A stretch of 64,000 bases of DNA from Hydractinia symbiolongicarpus (GCF_029227915.1 NC_079883.1:11408001-11472000); one strand, 5' to 3'; counted from the first letter of the stretch, positions 22,481 through 39,194 are shown. Program-made: numbers and translations. Notes: generated by a model from the sequence alone, not told the origin.

Positions 22481-23058
22481 TTTTAATGTTTTCTTACAAC
22501 AATCCAACGATAAACGATGCTTGTTATCACAGTAGAAGTATACTAAACATTACCGTGTAAATGAGATATAATTTAAGACGGTGCGAAGTATGCGGACGTA
22601 AAAGTACCACTCCCGGGAATTGATTTGGCGCGAAAACAGAAATGTGTGTTTCTGTACATCGTATAATGTCCGTTTTGGGTGCCGCGACTATGCGAAAGCA
22701 TGTTAATTTTTATTTGTAGCACGACGCAATAGTCTGAAAGAGAAGCTGCTGGAGTTTGAGGTCTTCAGCATTACATCTACTCTGTTAATTTGGGCTTCTT
22801 CCGCGCCCGTGTTAGGATTTTCATAAAGCGTTCTTTGGTTTGCGTTGCGTATGTCGGCCTACATCATCGACACGGCCTGTTTCCGGCTATTAGGAGCAAT
22901 TCATATATTGGGCACTGCGTTTCGACTTTTTTATTAGACCACAGTAAAAAATTTAACCACAGAAGTCCCTTTCTTTCATGGCTACAAACACGAAGAATTC
23001 TGTCGTAAGTAAAACGAATGCGCAAGCCAAAATAACGATGGGGCGAAGTCATAAGCAT

Positions 23059-23131
23059 GGCCCTGTGGCCCAATGGATAAGGCATCTGACTACGAATCAG
23101 GGGATTCCAGGTTCGACTCCTGGCAGGGTCG
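23059..23131 (+). tRNA. tRNA-Arg(ACG) (unit 4)
   Basis: The tRNA matches unit 2; a clustered change lies about 100 bp upstream (22948-22958). Confidence 0.97.
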
Positions 23132-23453
23132 CACTGTCGCATTTCGGCTGCATGGTCTACTGTGTAACGCGCGCGCACGTTCTGGCGTAATGCGTTGATA
23201 AACGGAATGTACGCAGTCATATTGGAAAGTAATATCACGCACTTAGTATCGTCGCCTTTGTTAGCATTCATGTAAGTTACCATCCACTCGCTACAGTCGC
23301 TCTCCATCCTACGGCTAAATCAACAGCCGTGATTTTTACTATGTCGCCGTCCATCCGTACGCGGTGACAGTTGTAAGCTTTACAGTAACGTGACATGCTC
23401 CACAAGCAGTTACGGTGTGTGGACGATGCCTATCATGGCAACGCTTGTTCTTT

Positions 23454-23639
23454 ATCGCTTCTCGGCCTAATGGCTAAGATCAAGTGTAGTATCTGTTCTT
23501 ATCAGTTTAATATCTGGTAGGCCATTCTCTGAATGGTCAGTATATTAATCTGATTTTTGGCCTTGGGTCATGGAGGTGGATTCATTCACGCCGTGACCAC
23601 GGGTTGCCTTGGTGTTGCACTATTACCGATGGCGGCCCA
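23454..23639 (+). ncRNA. U2 snRNA (unit 5)
   Basis: Matches the unit 2 copy. The altered stretch upstream of the tRNA in unit 4 lies about 500 bp before this start and does not touch the PSE. Confidence 0.95.
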
Positions 23640-23830
23640 CATAAGCAATAAAAGAATAATAGCAGTCCTCTTTCCGACGGCACTCTGCATAGTCTACGGC
23701 GGGAACAAAACGCGTACACTGGGGGAGAATACAGCCTATGCCCCGCGACACGGCAGTTTATAACACACTCAAGCCACAAGCATTAACAAACTTTGAAGGG
23801 TACCCTCATGCTACGGTGCAGTTCCAACTC

Positions 23831-23995
23831 ATACTTACCTGACGGGGAAGTAAAGACTGATCAATGAGGGTTTTCTTCCAGAGTGAGGCTCTTGCATTGC
23901 ACTACGCTTGGGCTGACCTCTGCGATTACTGCAAACGTCAGTAACTCGACCGTACAATTTCTGGTAGTGGGGGCCTGCGTCCGCGCTCGCCCCCT
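23831..23995 (+). ncRNA. U1 snRNA (unit 5)
   Basis: Matches the unit 2 copy over its full length. Confidence 0.94.
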
Positions 23996-24346
23996 CCTTA
24001 AGTCAAAATGAATGAGCTTAGAAAAGTTGCGCGGCCAAATGTCGGTGGTGACTTAAACGCTAAGGTAAAACCTCGCTTGGCTGTTACGAAACGTGATTGC
24101 GATATAAGTCCTCGGAAGGCGGCGGAATTTTATTTTATTTGCCATTCCGTCAGGGTTATTGGATGATCGGCAATAGATCGAGTTTGTATGCATTTGAAAG
24201 CTCTTTTTTCTCGTACTATCACCTGAAAATGTCGTAGGAAAATGTCATAGGAAACACTTTCAACAACCGCCACGTTCCTTAATTGTTATAACAAGAAATA
24301 TATCACAGCACCATTGAAATGAAAAGGCAACAAATGAAAATGAAAA

Positions 24347-24464
24347 GCCTACGACACCGGGAGTTCCCAGGCGGTCCCCCATCCAAGTACTATCCCGGCC
24401 CGACGATGCTTAACTTCCGTGATCAGACGAGAACGGGTGTGTTCATCGTGGTATGGCCGTAGAC
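24347..24464 (-). rRNA. 5S rRNA (unit 5)
   Basis: Matches the unit 2 copy, TTTT terminator included. Confidence 0.96.
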
Positions 24465-24661
24465 ATTAGTAGGGGCAAATACGTGCAATTTATTTTGACG
24501 TTGTGATCAAATTTTTTTATTTAATTTCTTTGAGTTACTTAGGACAAGGCGTATGCATGGATTATCTATTAGACTTTAAGGTTATAGTTTTGTGAAAAAA
24601 ACAATGTTTTTTTAAAGATGTGTGGCTATAAAAATAGCCGTTGTTTTCTGAGTGTAGCGGT

Positions 24662-25042
24662 TTACTTCTTCTGTCCTTTGTCGTTCTTCTTTGGGAGTAA
24701 GACAGCTTGAATGTTTGGCAAAACACCACCAGCTGCAATGGTTACACCGCTCAAAAGTTTGTTTAATTCTTCATCATTACGAACAGCCAATTGTAAATGT
24801 CTTGGAATAATCCTAGCTTTTTTGTTGTCTCTTGCTGCGTTACCAGCCAACTCCAATATCTCAGCAGATAAATATTCCAAGACGGCTGCTAAGTAAACTG
24901 GTGCTCCAGATCCAATTCGGTTAGCATAGTGCCCTCTACGAAGGAATCTATGCACTCTACCGACTGGAAATTGAAGTCCAGCTCTTGAGGATCTTGTCTT
25001 GGCTTTAGCCTTAGCTTTTCCACCTTTTCCACGTCCAGACAT
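24662..25042 (-). CDS. Histone H2A (unit 5)
   Basis: Predicted protein identical to unit 2. Confidence 0.98.
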   Translation of the reverse strand: MSGRGKGGKAKAKAKTRSSRAGLQFPVGRVHRFLRRGHYANRIGSGAPVYLAAVLEYLSAEILELAGNAARDNKKARIIPRHLQLAVRNDEELNKLLSGVTIAAGGVLPNIQAVLLPKKNDKGQKK

Positions 25043-25326
25043 AACTGCGATTTGATTTGTAAGTTAATACAAAAACGTACGAATATTTAACGTAAGTGTT
25101 AACGAAATAAACTTTACTCGTTTTTTCATCATAAAAATAGGATCGAAATCATGTTTTTTTAACCAATCATAATTAAGTATTAAACAAAAGATTTTTTTTT
25201 TAACCAATTAAATTGCGTATCGGCGTTTTCGGATCGAATTCGATCCGATTTTTTTACTTATAAACAAAAAGTTTTGACTTGCAGTTTAATGCTTATTTAC
25301 AAGTTAAGTAGCAAAAATTTTTAACC

Positions 25327-25731
25327 ATGTCTGACGCAGCAGCTAAAGGAGGAAAACAGGCACCTAAAGTAGCCAAGAAAGGTGAAAAAAGAGCCGGCAA
25401 AAAAGGAGGAAAGATTGGTGGAACTGGTGAAAAGAAACGCAAGAGAAAGAGAAAGGAAAGTTATGCTATTTACATCTACAATGTTTTGAAACAAGTTCAC
25501 CCAGATGTCGGAGTTTCAAGCAAAGCTATGAGCATCATGAACTCATTTGTCAACGACATCTTTGAGCGCATTGCTTCCGAAGCTTCGCGTTTGGCTCTTC
25601 AAAACAAAAAGTCGACCATCTCTTCTCGTGAAATTCAAACCGCAGTACGTCTTCTCTTGCCTGGAGAACTTGCAAAACACGCAGTCAGTGAAGGAACAAA
25701 AGCCGTCACAAAATACACAAGCAGCAAGTAA
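25327..25731 (+). CDS. Histone H2B (unit 5)
   Basis: Predicted protein identical to unit 2. Confidence 0.98.
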   Translation: MSDAAAKGGKQAPKVAKKGEKRAGKKGGKIGGTGEKKRKRKRKESYAIYIYNVLKQVHPDVGVSSKAMSIMNSFVNDIFERIASEASRLALQNKKSTISSREIQTAVRLLLPGELAKHAVSEGTKAVTKYTSSK

Positions 25732-26193
25732 ACCAACGTCTACCAAACACAAACGGTCTTTTTTAAGACCACACATCTTTAAAAAAACATTTACTTGGCG
25801 TCACTACAAGTTAACCGAAGTTAATAAAACTTCTAAATAATGTGCTTAAGAACACTAGCCTACATTTAAAATACTTCCCCATGTGTGTGTGTGGATTAGC
25901 TTCACTTTTCATACGTATTATTAGCTGTACTTGCAGAAAAGACAAGTACATTGATCCATGTTATTGCTTACATTTAACTTAACCCAGCTTTTCACGGAAA
26001 CACTCCCAGGCAAATTAACCCTACAAAGTATTTCTAAATTTTTTTTGTGTCATATATGACATAGTATCGTATAGCAATAAATGTAACTGTGACAAGACTT
26101 TACACATTGTGTAATTTGGAAGCGTGCACAAAGTAATGTTTTAAAAGATTTGTGGCTATAAAAATAGCCGTTTTTGTTGAGCAATGACAACGC

Positions 26194-26550
<357 letters not shown>

Positions 26551-27028
26551 TTAACAGAATTCAGACAGCTTTAAAAAGAGGCCATAAAATTACCTACTGC
26601 TCGTGGAAACACCCTAATTAACCAATAGAGTTGCGTCATTACAAAATGTTCCGAACATTTTGTACATTTTTTTAAGTAAAACTGTAGTTTTTTTAAAAAT
26701 TCGTGGTCTTAATGTTTCAGTAAGGCAATAAATTTGGCATCGTTGGAATTCGCCAAACCTTCTGCTACTTACTAAAAAAAAAAAAAGTCAAAAGCTTTTG
26801 TGTATCAGAAGATACAGCCGTTTTCCCGTAGCCAAAAAACACAGATTTTATAAAAATGTTAAAGTAATGAGCGTAATGTCATTATGCAGCCAATCAGAAA
26901 TTACTTTCTTAGCACCAATCAAATGGTTTGTTTTGAACCTTAGCTGTCAATCAATATGAGAAATAAAACTTTGGCGCGATAGTGCATTTTAGACCGTCTT
27001 GTGTATCCGTACTACATCGACTTCTTAA

Positions 27029-27442
<414 letters not shown>

Positions 27443-27803
27443 GCATCTTACCAAACAAAAAACGGCTATTTTTATAGCCACACATCCATAAAAAATATTA
27501 CGGCTAGCTTTTTATATCAAACTTTGTTCTGCTTTCTGTTTAAATTTTATGCTACATAAAAATTTTATGCTACATAAAGTTTGACAATGTTAAAAATATG
27601 AAGGGCAAGAAAAGTAAAAGCAAGAAAATAAGAAATTTAAAAACGAAAATACTTAAACTTAGGGAATCTAATCTTAAAATTACTCTTTTTTAACTGTTTA
27701 AGTGACTTAAACAAGTTTAACTTTGTACCAAGATAATGTTTTTTTGTAAATGTGTGGCTATAAAAATAGCCGTTTGTTAATGTAATAGCCAGATACACAC
27801 AAA

Positions 27804-28355
27804 TTATTTTTTTGCGGTCTTCTTTGCTGCCTTTTTGGGAGTCTTTTTGACCTTCTTTGCTGCAGGTTTTTTAGCAACAGGCTTCTTTGTGGGTTTCTTA
27901 GCTGCTGGTTTCTTAGCCGAGGCTTTCTTTGTGGCAGGCTTCTTTGCTGCTTTCTTTGGCGTGCTCTTCTTTGCTGGCTTCTTTTTTGGTGTACTTTTCT
28001 TTGCAGTAGGCTTCTTTGCCGTTGGCTTTTTTGCTGCGGCCTTTTTCTTAGGTTTTTCTTTTTTTACCTGACCTAGCTTGAATGATCCAGAAGCACCAGT
28101 GCCTTTAGTTTGAATCAAATCGCCTGATGTTACTCCTCGTTTAAGAGCCATTTTCAGATGATGATCTGAGTTTTCAGCAACTTTGTAATTTGCATGAATA
28201 TATTTTGTAATAGCTTGGCGAGATGAACCACCGCGTTCCTTTAGGGTAGCGATAGCAGCCTTGATCATGTCCACATATTTAGGGTGATCAGCTGTCTTCT
28301 TTGCAGCAGGTTTCTTCTTGGGTGCGATTTTCTTTGGAGAAGCTGCTTCACTCAT
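27804..28355 (-). CDS. Linker histone H1 (unit 5)
   Basis: Predicted protein identical to unit 2. Confidence 0.96.
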   Translation of the reverse strand: MSEAASPKKIAPKKKPAAKKTADHPKYVDMIKAAIATLKERGGSSRQAITKYIHANYKVAENSDHHLKMALKRGVTSGDLIQTKGTGASGSFKLGQVKKEKPKKKAAAKKPTAKKPTAKKSTPKKKPAKKSTPKKAAKKPATKKASAKKPAAKKPTKKPVAKKPAAKKVKKTPKKAAKKTAKK

Positions 28356-28934
28356 TTTTAATGTTTTCTTACAACAATCCAACGATAAACGATGCTTGTT
28401 ATCACAGTAGAAGTATACTAAACATTACCGTGTAAATGAGATATAATTTAAGACGGTGCGAAGTATGCGGACGTAAAAGTACCACTCCCGGGAATTGATT
28501 TGGCGCGAAAACAGAAATGTGTGTTTCTGTACATCGTATAATGTCCGTTTTGGGTGCCGCGACTATGCGAAAGCATGTTAATTTTTATTTGTAGCACGAC
28601 GCAATAGTCTGAAAGAGAAGCTGCTGGAGTTTGAGGTCTTCAGCATTACATCTACTCTGTTAATTTGGGCTTCTTCCGCGCCCGTGTTAGGATTTTCATA
28701 AAGCGTTCTTTGGTTTGCGTTGCGTATGTCGGCCTACATCATCGACACGGCCTGTTTCCGGCTATTAGGAGCAATTCATATATTGGGCACTGCGTTTCGA
28801 CTTTTTTATTAGACCACAGTAAAAAAATTCACTCACAGAAGTCCCTTTCTTTCATGGCTACAAACACGAAGAATTCTGTCGTAAGTAAAACGAATGCGCA
28901 AGCCAAAATAACGATGGGGCGAAGTCATAAGCAT

Positions 28935-29007
28935 GGCCCTGTGGCCCAATGGATAAGGCATCTGACTACGAATCAGGGGATTCCAGGTTCGACTCCTGGC
29001 AGGGTCG
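28935..29007 (+). tRNA. tRNA-Arg(ACG) (unit 5)
   Basis: Matches the unit 2 copy. Confidence 0.97.
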
Positions 29008-29329
29008 CACTGTCGCATTTCGGCTGCATGGTCTACTGTGTAACGCGCGCGCACGTTCTGGCGTAATGCGTTGATAAACGGAATGTACGCAGTCATATTG
29101 GAAAGTAATATCACGCACTTAGTATCGTCGCCTTTGTTAGCATTCATGTAAGTTACCATCCACTCGCTACAGTCGCTCTCCATCCTACGGCTAAATCAAC
29201 AGCCGTGATTTTTACTATGTCGCCGTCCATCCGTACGCGGTGACAGTTGTAAGCTTTACAGTAACGTGACATGCTCCACAAGCAGTTACGGTGTGTGGAC
29301 GATGCCTATCATGGCAACGCTTGTTCTTT

Positions 29330-29515
29330 ATCGCTTCTCGGCCTAATGGCTAAGATCAAGTGTAGTATCTGTTCTTATCAGTTTAATATCTGGTAGGCCA
29401 TTCTCTGAATGGTCAGTATATTAATCTGATTTTTGGCCTTGGGTCATGGAGGTGGATTCATTCACGCCGTGACCACGGGTTGCCTTGGTGTTGCACTATT
29501 ACCGATGGCGGCCCA
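29330..29515 (+). ncRNA. U2 snRNA (unit 6)
   Basis: Matches the unit 2 copy over its full length. Confidence 0.95.
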
Positions 29516-29706
29516 CATAAGCAATAAAAGAATAATAGCAGTCCTCTTTCCGACGGCACTCTGCATAGTCTACGGCGGGAACAAAACGCGTACACTGGGG
29601 GAGAATACAGCCTATGCCCCGCGACACGGCAGTTTATAACACACTCAAGCCACAAGCATTAACAAACTTTGAAGGGTACCCTCATGCTACGGTGCAGTTC
29701 CAACTC

Positions 29707-29871
29707 ATACTTACCTGACGGGGAAGTAAAGACTGATCAATGAGGGTTTTCTTCCAGAGTGAGGCTCTTGCATTGCACTACGCTTGGGCTGACCTCTGCG
29801 ATTACTGCAAACGTCAGTAACTCGACCGTACAATTTCTGGTAGTGGGGGCCTGCGTCCGCGCTCGCCCCCT
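29707..29871 (+). ncRNA. U1 snRNA (unit 6)
   Basis: Matches the unit 2 copy over its full length. Confidence 0.94.
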
Positions 29872-30222
29872 CCTTAAGTCAAAATGAATGAGCTTAGAAA
29901 AGTTGCGCGGCCAAATGTCGGTGGTGACTTAAACGCTAAGGTAAAACCTCGCTTGGCTGTTACGAAACGTGATTGCGATATAAGTCCTCGGAAGGCGGCG
30001 GAATTTTATTTTATTTGCCATTCCGTCAGGGTTATTGGATGATCGGCAATAGATCGAGTTTGTATGCATTTGAAAGCTCTTTTTTCTCGTACTATCACCT
30101 GAAAATGTCGTAGGAAAATGTCATAGGAAACACTTTCAACAACCGCCACGTTCCTTAATTGTTATAACAAGAAATATATCACAGCACCATTGAAATGAAA
30201 AGGCAACAAATGAAAATGAAAA

Positions 30223-30340
30223 GCCTACGACACCGGGAGTTCCCAGGCGGTCCCCCATCCAAGTACTATCCCGGCCCGACGATGCTTAACTTCCGTGATC
30301 AGACGAGAACGGGTGTGTTCATCGTGGTATGGCCGTAGAC
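30223..30340 (-). rRNA. 5S rRNA (unit 6)
   Basis: Matches the unit 2 copy, TTTT terminator included. Confidence 0.96.
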
Positions 30341-30537
30341 ATTAGTAGGGGCAAATACGTGCAATTTATTTTGACGTTGTGATCAAATTTTTTTATTTAA
30401 TTTCTTTGAGTTACTTAGGACAAGGCGTATGCATGGATTATCTATTAGACTTTAAGGTTATAGTTTTGTGAAAAAAACAATGTTTTTTTAAAGATGTGTG
30501 GCTATAAAAATAGCCGTTGTTTTCTGAGTGTAGCGGT

Positions 30538-30918
30538 TTACTTCTTCTGTCCTTTGTCGTTCTTCTTTGGGAGTAAGACAGCTTGAATGTTTGGCAAAAC
30601 ACCACCAGCTGCAATGGTTACACCGCTCAAAAGTTTGTTTAATTCTTCATCATTACGAACAGCCAATTGTAAATGTCTTGGAATAATCCTAGCTTTTTTG
30701 TTGTCTCTTGCTGCGTTACCAGCCAACTCCAATATCTCAGCAGATAAATATTCCAAGACGGCTGCTAAGTAAACTGGTGCTCCAGATCCAATTCGGTTAG
30801 CATAGTGCCCTCTACGAAGGAATCTATGCACTCTACCGACTGGAAATTGAAGTCCAGCTCTTGAGGATCTTGTCTTGGCTTTAGCCTTAGCTTTTCCACC
30901 TTTTCCACGTCCAGACAT
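30538..30918 (-). CDS. Histone H2A (unit 6)
   Basis: Predicted protein identical to unit 2. Confidence 0.98.
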   Translation of the reverse strand: MSGRGKGGKAKAKAKTRSSRAGLQFPVGRVHRFLRRGHYANRIGSGAPVYLAAVLEYLSAEILELAGNAARDNKKARIIPRHLQLAVRNDEELNKLLSGVTIAAGGVLPNIQAVLLPKKNDKGQKK

Positions 30919-31202
30919 AACTGCGATTTGATTTGTAAGTTAATACAAAAACGTACGAATATTTAACGTAAGTGTTAACGAAATAAACTTTACTCGTTTT
31001 TTCATCATAAAAATAGGATCGAAATCATGTTTTTTTAACCAATCATAATTAAGTATTAAACAAAAGATTTTTTTTTTAACCAATTAAATTGCGTATCGGC
31101 GTTTTCGGATCGAATTCGATCCGATTTTTTTACTTATAAACAAAAAGTTTTGACTTGCAGTTTAATGCTTATTTACAAGTTAAGTAGCAAAAATTTTTAA
31201 CC

Positions 31203-31607
31203 ATGTCTGACGCAGCAGCTAAAGGAGGAAAACAGGCACCTAAAGTAGCCAAGAAAGGTGAAAAAAGAGCCGGCAAAAAAGGAGGAAAGATTGGTGGAAC
31301 TGGTGAAAAGAAACGCAAGAGAAAGAGAAAGGAAAGTTATGCTATTTACATCTACAATGTTTTGAAACAAGTTCACCCAGATGTCGGAGTTTCAAGCAAA
31401 GCTATGAGCATCATGAACTCATTTGTCAACGACATCTTTGAGCGCATTGCTTCCGAAGCTTCGCGTTTGGCTCTTCAAAACAAAAAGTCGACCATCTCTT
31501 CTCGTGAAATTCAAACCGCAGTACGTCTTCTCTTGCCTGGAGAACTTGCAAAACACGCAGTCAGTGAAGGAACAAAAGCCGTCACAAAATACACAAGCAG
31601 CAAGTAA
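31203..31607 (+). CDS. Histone H2B (unit 6)
   Basis: Predicted protein identical to unit 2. Confidence 0.98.
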   Translation: MSDAAAKGGKQAPKVAKKGEKRAGKKGGKIGGTGEKKRKRKRKESYAIYIYNVLKQVHPDVGVSSKAMSIMNSFVNDIFERIASEASRLALQNKKSTISSREIQTAVRLLLPGELAKHAVSEGTKAVTKYTSSK

Positions 31608-32069
31608 ACCAACGTCTACCAAACACAAACGGTCTTTTTTAAGACCACACATCTTTAAAAAAACATTTACTTGGCGTCACTACAAGTTAACCGAAGTTAA
31701 TAAAACTTCTAAATAATGTGCTTAAGAACACTAGCCTACATTTAAAATACTTCCCCATGTGTGTGTGTGGATTAGCTTCACTTTTCATACGTATTATTAG
31801 CTGTACTTGCAGAAAAGACAAGTACATTGATCCATGTTATTGCTTACATTTAACTTAACCCAGCTTTTCACGGAAACACTCCCAGGCAAATTAACCCTAC
31901 AAAGTATTTCTAAATTTTTTTTGTGTCATATATGACATAGTATCGTATAGCAATAAATGTAACTGTGACAAGACTTTACACATTGTGTAATTTGGAAGCG
32001 TGCACAAAGTAATGTTTTAAAAGATTTGTGGCTATAAAAATAGCCGTTTTTGTTGAGCAATGACAACGC

Positions 32070-32426
<357 letters not shown>

Positions 32427-32904
32427 TTAACAGAATTCAGACAGCTTTAAAAAGAGGCCATAAAATTACCTACTGCTCGTGGAAACACCCTAATTAACCA
32501 ATAGAGTTGCGTCATTACAAAATGTTCCGAACATTTTGTACATTTTTTTAAGTAAAACTGTAGTTTTTTTAAAAATTCGTGGTCTTAATGTTTCAGTAAG
32601 GCAATAAATTTGGCATCGTTGGAATTCGCCAAACCTTCTGCTACTTACTAAAAAAAAAAAAAGTCAAAAGCTTTTGTGTATCAGAAGATACAGCCGTTTT
32701 CCCGTAGCCAAAAAACACAGATTTTATAAAAATGTTAAAGTAATGAGCGTAATGTCATTATGCAGCCAATCAGAAATTACTTTCTTAGCACCAATCAAAT
32801 GGTTTGTTTTGAACCTTAGCTGTCAATCAATATGAGAAATAAAACTTTGGCGCGATAGTGCATTTTAGACCGTCTTGTGTATCCGTACTACATCGACTTC
32901 TTAA

Positions 32905-33318
<414 letters not shown>

Positions 33319-33679
33319 GCATCTTACCAAACAAAAAACGGCTATTTTTATAGCCACACATCCATAAAAAATATTACGGCTAGCTTTTTATATCAAACTT
33401 TGTTCTGCTTTCTGTTTAAATTTTATGCTACATAAAAATTTTATGCTACATAAAGTTTGACAATGTTAAAAATATGAAGGGCAAGAAAAGTAAAAGCAAG
33501 AAAATAAGAAATTTAAAAACGAAAATACTTAAACTTAGGGAATCTAATCTTAAAATTACTCTTTTTTAACTGTTTAAGTGACTTAAACAAGTTTAACTTT
33601 GTACCAAGATAATGTTTTTTTGTAAATGTGTGGCTATAAAAATAGCCGTTTGTTAATGTAATAGCCAGATACACACAAA

Positions 33680-34231
33680 TTATTTTTTTGCGGTCTTCTT
33701 TGCTGCCTTTTTGGGAGTCTTTTTGACCTTCTTTGCTGCAGGTTTTTTAGCAACAGGCTTCTTTGTGGGTTTCTTAGCTGCTGGTTTCTTAGCCGAGGCT
33801 TTCTTTGTGGCAGGCTTCTTTGCTGCTTTCTTTGGCGTGCTCTTCTTTGCTGGCTTCTTTTTTGGTGTACTTTTCTTTGCAGTAGGCTTCTTTGCCGTTG
33901 GCTTTTTTGCTGCGGCCTTTTTCTTAGGTTTTTCTTTTTTTACCTGACCTAGCTTGAATGATCCAGAAGCACCAGTGCCTTTAGTTTGAATCAAATCGCC
34001 TGATGTTACTCCTCGTTTAAGAGCCATTTTCAGATGATGATCTGAGTTTTCAGCAACTTTGTAATTTGCATGAATATATTTTGTAATAGCTTGGCGAGAT
34101 GAACCACCGCGTTCCTTTAGGGTAGCGATAGCAGCCTTGATCATGTCCACATATTTAGGGTGATCAGCTGTCTTCTTTGCAGCAGGTTTCTTCTTGGGTG
34201 CGATTTTCTTTGGAGAAGCTGCTTCACTCAT
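33680..34231 (-). CDS. Linker histone H1 (unit 6)
   Basis: Predicted protein identical to unit 2. Confidence 0.96.
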   Translation of the reverse strand: MSEAASPKKIAPKKKPAAKKTADHPKYVDMIKAAIATLKERGGSSRQAITKYIHANYKVAENSDHHLKMALKRGVTSGDLIQTKGTGASGSFKLGQVKKEKPKKKAAAKKPTAKKPTAKKSTPKKKPAKKSTPKKAAKKPATKKASAKKPAAKKPTKKPVAKKPAAKKVKKTPKKAAKKTAKK

Positions 34232-34810
34232 TTTTAATGTTTTCTTACAACAATCCAACGATAAACGATGCTTGTTATCACAGTAGAAGTATACTAAACA
34301 TTACCGTGTAAATGAGATATAATTTAAGACGGTGCGAAGTATGCGGACGTAAAAGTACCACTCCCGGGAATTGATTTGGCGCGAAAACAGAAATGTGTGT
34401 TTCTGTACATCGTATAATGTCCGTTTTGGGTGCCGCGACTATGCGAAAGCATGTTAATTTTTATTTGTAGCACGACGCAATAGTCTGAAAGAGAAGCTGC
34501 TGGAGTTTGAGGTCTTCAGCATTACATCTACTCTGTTAATTTGGGCTTCTTCCGCGCCCGTGTTAGGATTTTCATAAAGCGTTCTTTGGTTTGCGTTGCG
34601 TATGTCGGCCTACATCATCGACACGGCCTGTTTCCGGCTATTAGGAGCAATTCATATATTGGGCACTGCGTTTCGACTTTTTTATTAGACCACAGTAAAA
34701 AAATTCACTCACAGAAGTCCCTTTCTTTCATGGCTACAAACACGAAGAATTCTGTCGTAAGTAAAACGAATGCGCAAGCCAAAATAACGATGGGGCGAAG
34801 TCATAAGCAT

Positions 34811-34883
34811 GGCCCTGTGGCCCAATGGATAAGGCATCTGACTACGAATCAGGGGATTCCAGGTTCGACTCCTGGCAGGGTCG
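34811..34883 (+). tRNA. tRNA-Arg(ACG) (unit 6)
   Basis: Matches the unit 2 copy. Confidence 0.97.
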
Positions 34884-35205
34884 CACTGTCGCATTTCGGC
34901 TGCATGGTCTACTGTGTAACGCGCGCGCACGTTCTGGCGTAATGCGTTGATAAACGGAATGTACGCAGTCATATTGGAAAGTAATATCACGCACTTAGTA
35001 TCGTCGCCTTTGTTAGCATTCATGTAAGTTACCATCCACTCGCTACAGTCGCTCTCCATCCTACGGCTAAATCAACAGCCGTGATTTTTACTATGTCGCC
35101 GTCCATCCGTACGCGGTGACAGTTGTAAGCTTTACAGTAACGTGACATGCTCCACAAGCAGTTACGGTGTGTGGACGATGCCTATCATGGCAACGCTTGT
35201 TCTTT

Positions 35206-35391
35206 ATCGCTTCTCGGCCTAATGGCTAAGATCAAGTGTAGTATCTGTTCTTATCAGTTTAATATCTGGTAGGCCATTCTCTGAATGGTCAGTATATTAA
35301 TCTGATTTTTGGCCTTGGGTCATGGAGGTGGATTCATTCACGCCGTGACCACGGGTTGCCTTGGTGTTGCACTATTACCGATGGCGGCCCA
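35206..35391 (+). ncRNA. U2 snRNA (unit 7)
   Basis: Matches the unit 2 copy over its full length. Confidence 0.95.
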
Positions 35392-35582
35392 CATAAGCAA
35401 TAAAAGAATAATAGCAGTCCTCTTTCCGACGGCACTCTGCATAGTCTACGGCGGGAACAAAACGCGTACACTGGGGGAGAATACAGCCTATGCCCCGCGA
35501 CACGGCAGTTTATAACACACTCAAGCCACAAGCATTAACAAACTTTGAAGGGTACCCTCATGCTACGGTGCAGTTCCAACTC

Positions 35583-35747
35583 ATACTTACCTGACGGGGA
35601 AGTAAAGACTGATCAATGAGGGTTTTCTTCCAGAGTGAGGCTCTTGCATTGCACTACGCTTGGGCTGACCTCTGCGATTACTGCAAACGTCAGTAACTCG
35701 ACCGTACAATTTCTGGTAGTGGGGGCCTGCGTCCGCGCTCGCCCCCT
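35583..35747 (+). ncRNA. U1 snRNA (unit 7)
   Basis: Matches the unit 2 copy over its full length. Confidence 0.94.
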
Positions 35748-36098
35748 CCTTAAGTCAAAATGAATGAGCTTAGAAAAGTTGCGCGGCCAAATGTCGGTGG
35801 TGACTTAAACGCTAAGGTAAAACCTCGCTTGGCTGTTACGAAACGTGATTGCGATATAAGTCCTCGGAAGGCGGCGGAATTTTATTTTATTTGCCATTCC
35901 GTCAGGGTTATTGGATGATCGGCAATAGATCGAGTTTGTATGCATTTGAAAGCTCTTTTTTCTCGTACTATCACCTGAAAATGTCGTAGGAAAATGTCAT
36001 AGGAAACACTTTCAACAACCGCCACGTTCCTTAATTGTTATAACAAGAAATATATCACAGCACCATTGAAATGAAAAGGCAACAAATGAAAATGAAAA

Positions 36099-36216
36099 GC
36101 CTACGACACCGGGAGTTCCCAGGCGGTCCCCCATCCAAGTACTATCCCGGCCCGACGATGCTTAACTTCCGTGATCAGACGAGAACGGGTGTGTTCATCG
36201 TGGTATGGCCGTAGAC
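36099..36216 (-). rRNA. 5S rRNA (unit 7)
   Basis: Matches the unit 2 copy, TTTT terminator included. Confidence 0.96.
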
Positions 36217-36413
36217 ATTAGTAGGGGCAAATACGTGCAATTTATTTTGACGTTGTGATCAAATTTTTTTATTTAATTTCTTTGAGTTACTTAGGACAAG
36301 GCGTATGCATGGATTATCTATTAGACTTTAAGGTTATAGTTTTGTGAAAAAAACAATGTTTTTTTAAAGATGTGTGGCTATAAAAATAGCCGTTGTTTTC
36401 TGAGTGTAGCGGT

Positions 36414-36794
36414 TTACTTCTTCTGTCCTTTGTCGTTCTTCTTTGGGAGTAAGACAGCTTGAATGTTTGGCAAAACACCACCAGCTGCAATGGTTACACC
36501 GCTCAAAAGTTTGTTTAATTCTTCATCATTACGAACAGCCAATTGTAAATGTCTTGGAATAATCCTAGCTTTTTTGTTGTCTCTTGCTGCGTTACCAGCC
36601 AACTCCAATATCTCAGCAGATAAATATTCCAAGACGGCTGCTAAGTAAACTGGTGCTCCAGATCCAATTCGGTTAGCATAGTGCCCTCTACGAAGGAATC
36701 TATGCACTCTACCGACTGGAAATTGAAGTCCAGCTCTTGAGGATCTTGTCTTGGCTTTAGCCTTAGCTTTTCCACCTTTTCCACGTCCAGACAT
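36414..36794 (-). CDS. Histone H2A (unit 7)
   Basis: Predicted protein identical to unit 2, although its divergent H2B partner in this unit is broken. Confidence 0.98.
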   Translation of the reverse strand: MSGRGKGGKAKAKAKTRSSRAGLQFPVGRVHRFLRRGHYANRIGSGAPVYLAAVLEYLSAEILELAGNAARDNKKARIIPRHLQLAVRNDEELNKLLSGVTIAAGGVLPNIQAVLLPKKNDKGQKK

Positions 36795-37078
36795 AACTGC
36801 GATTTGATTTGTAAGTTAATACAAAAACGTACGAATATTTAACGTAAGTGTTAACGAAATAAACTTTACTCGTTTTTTCATCATAAAAATAGGATCGAAA
36901 TCATGTTTTTTTAACCAATCATAATTAAGTATTAAACAAAAGATTTTTTTTTTAACCAATTAAATTGCGTATCGGCGTTTTCGGATCGAATTCGATCCGA
37001 TTTTTTTACTTATAAACAAAACGTTTTGACTTGCAGTTTAATGCTTATTTACATGTTAAGTAGCAAAAATTTTTAACC

Positions 37079-37483
<405 letters not shown>

Positions 37484-37945
37484 ACCAACGTCTACCAAAC
37501 ACAAACGGTCTTTTTTAAGACCACACATCTTTAAAAAAACATTTACTTGGCGTCACTACAAGTTAACCGAAGTTAATAAAACTTCTAAATAATGTGCTTA
37601 AGAACACTAGCCTACATTTAAAATACTTCCCCATGTGTGTGTGTGGATTAGCTTCACTTTTCATACGTATTATTAGCTGTACTTGCAGAAAAGACAAGTA
37701 CATTGATCCATGTTATTGCTTACATTTAACTTAACCCAGCTTTTCACGGAAACACTCCCAGGCAAATTAACCCTACAAAGTATTTCTAAATTTTTTTTGT
37801 GTCATATATGACATAGTATCGTATAGCAATAAATGTAACTGTGACAAGACTTTACACATTGTGTAATTTGGAAGCGTGCACAAAGTAATGTTTTAAAAGA
37901 TTTGTGGCTATAAAAATAGCCGTTTTTGTTGAGCAATGACAACGC

Positions 37946-38302
<357 letters not shown>

Positions 38303-38780
38303 TTAACAGAATTCAGACAGCTTTAAAAAGAGGCCATAAAATTACCTACTGCTCGTGGAAACACCCTAATTAACCAATAGAGTTGCGTCATTACAAAATG
38401 TTCCGAACATTTTGTACATTTTTTTAAGTAAAACTGTAGTTTTTTTAAAAATTCGTGGTCTTAATGTTTCAGTAAGGCAATAAATTTGGCATCGTTGGAA
38501 TTCGCCAAACCTTCTGCTACTTACTAAAAAAAAAAAAAGTCAAAAGCTTTTGTGTATCAGAAGATACAGCCGTTTTCCCGTAGCCAAAAAACACAGATTT
38601 TATAAAAATGTTAAAGTAATGAGCGTAATGTCATTATGCAGCCAATCAGAAATTACTTTCTTAGCACCAATCAAATGGTTTGTTTTGAACCTTAGCTGTC
38701 AATCAATATGAGAAATAAAACTTTGGCGCGATAGTGCATTTTAGACCGTCTTGTGTATCCGTACTACATCGACTTCTTAA

Positions 38781-39194
<414 letters not shown>

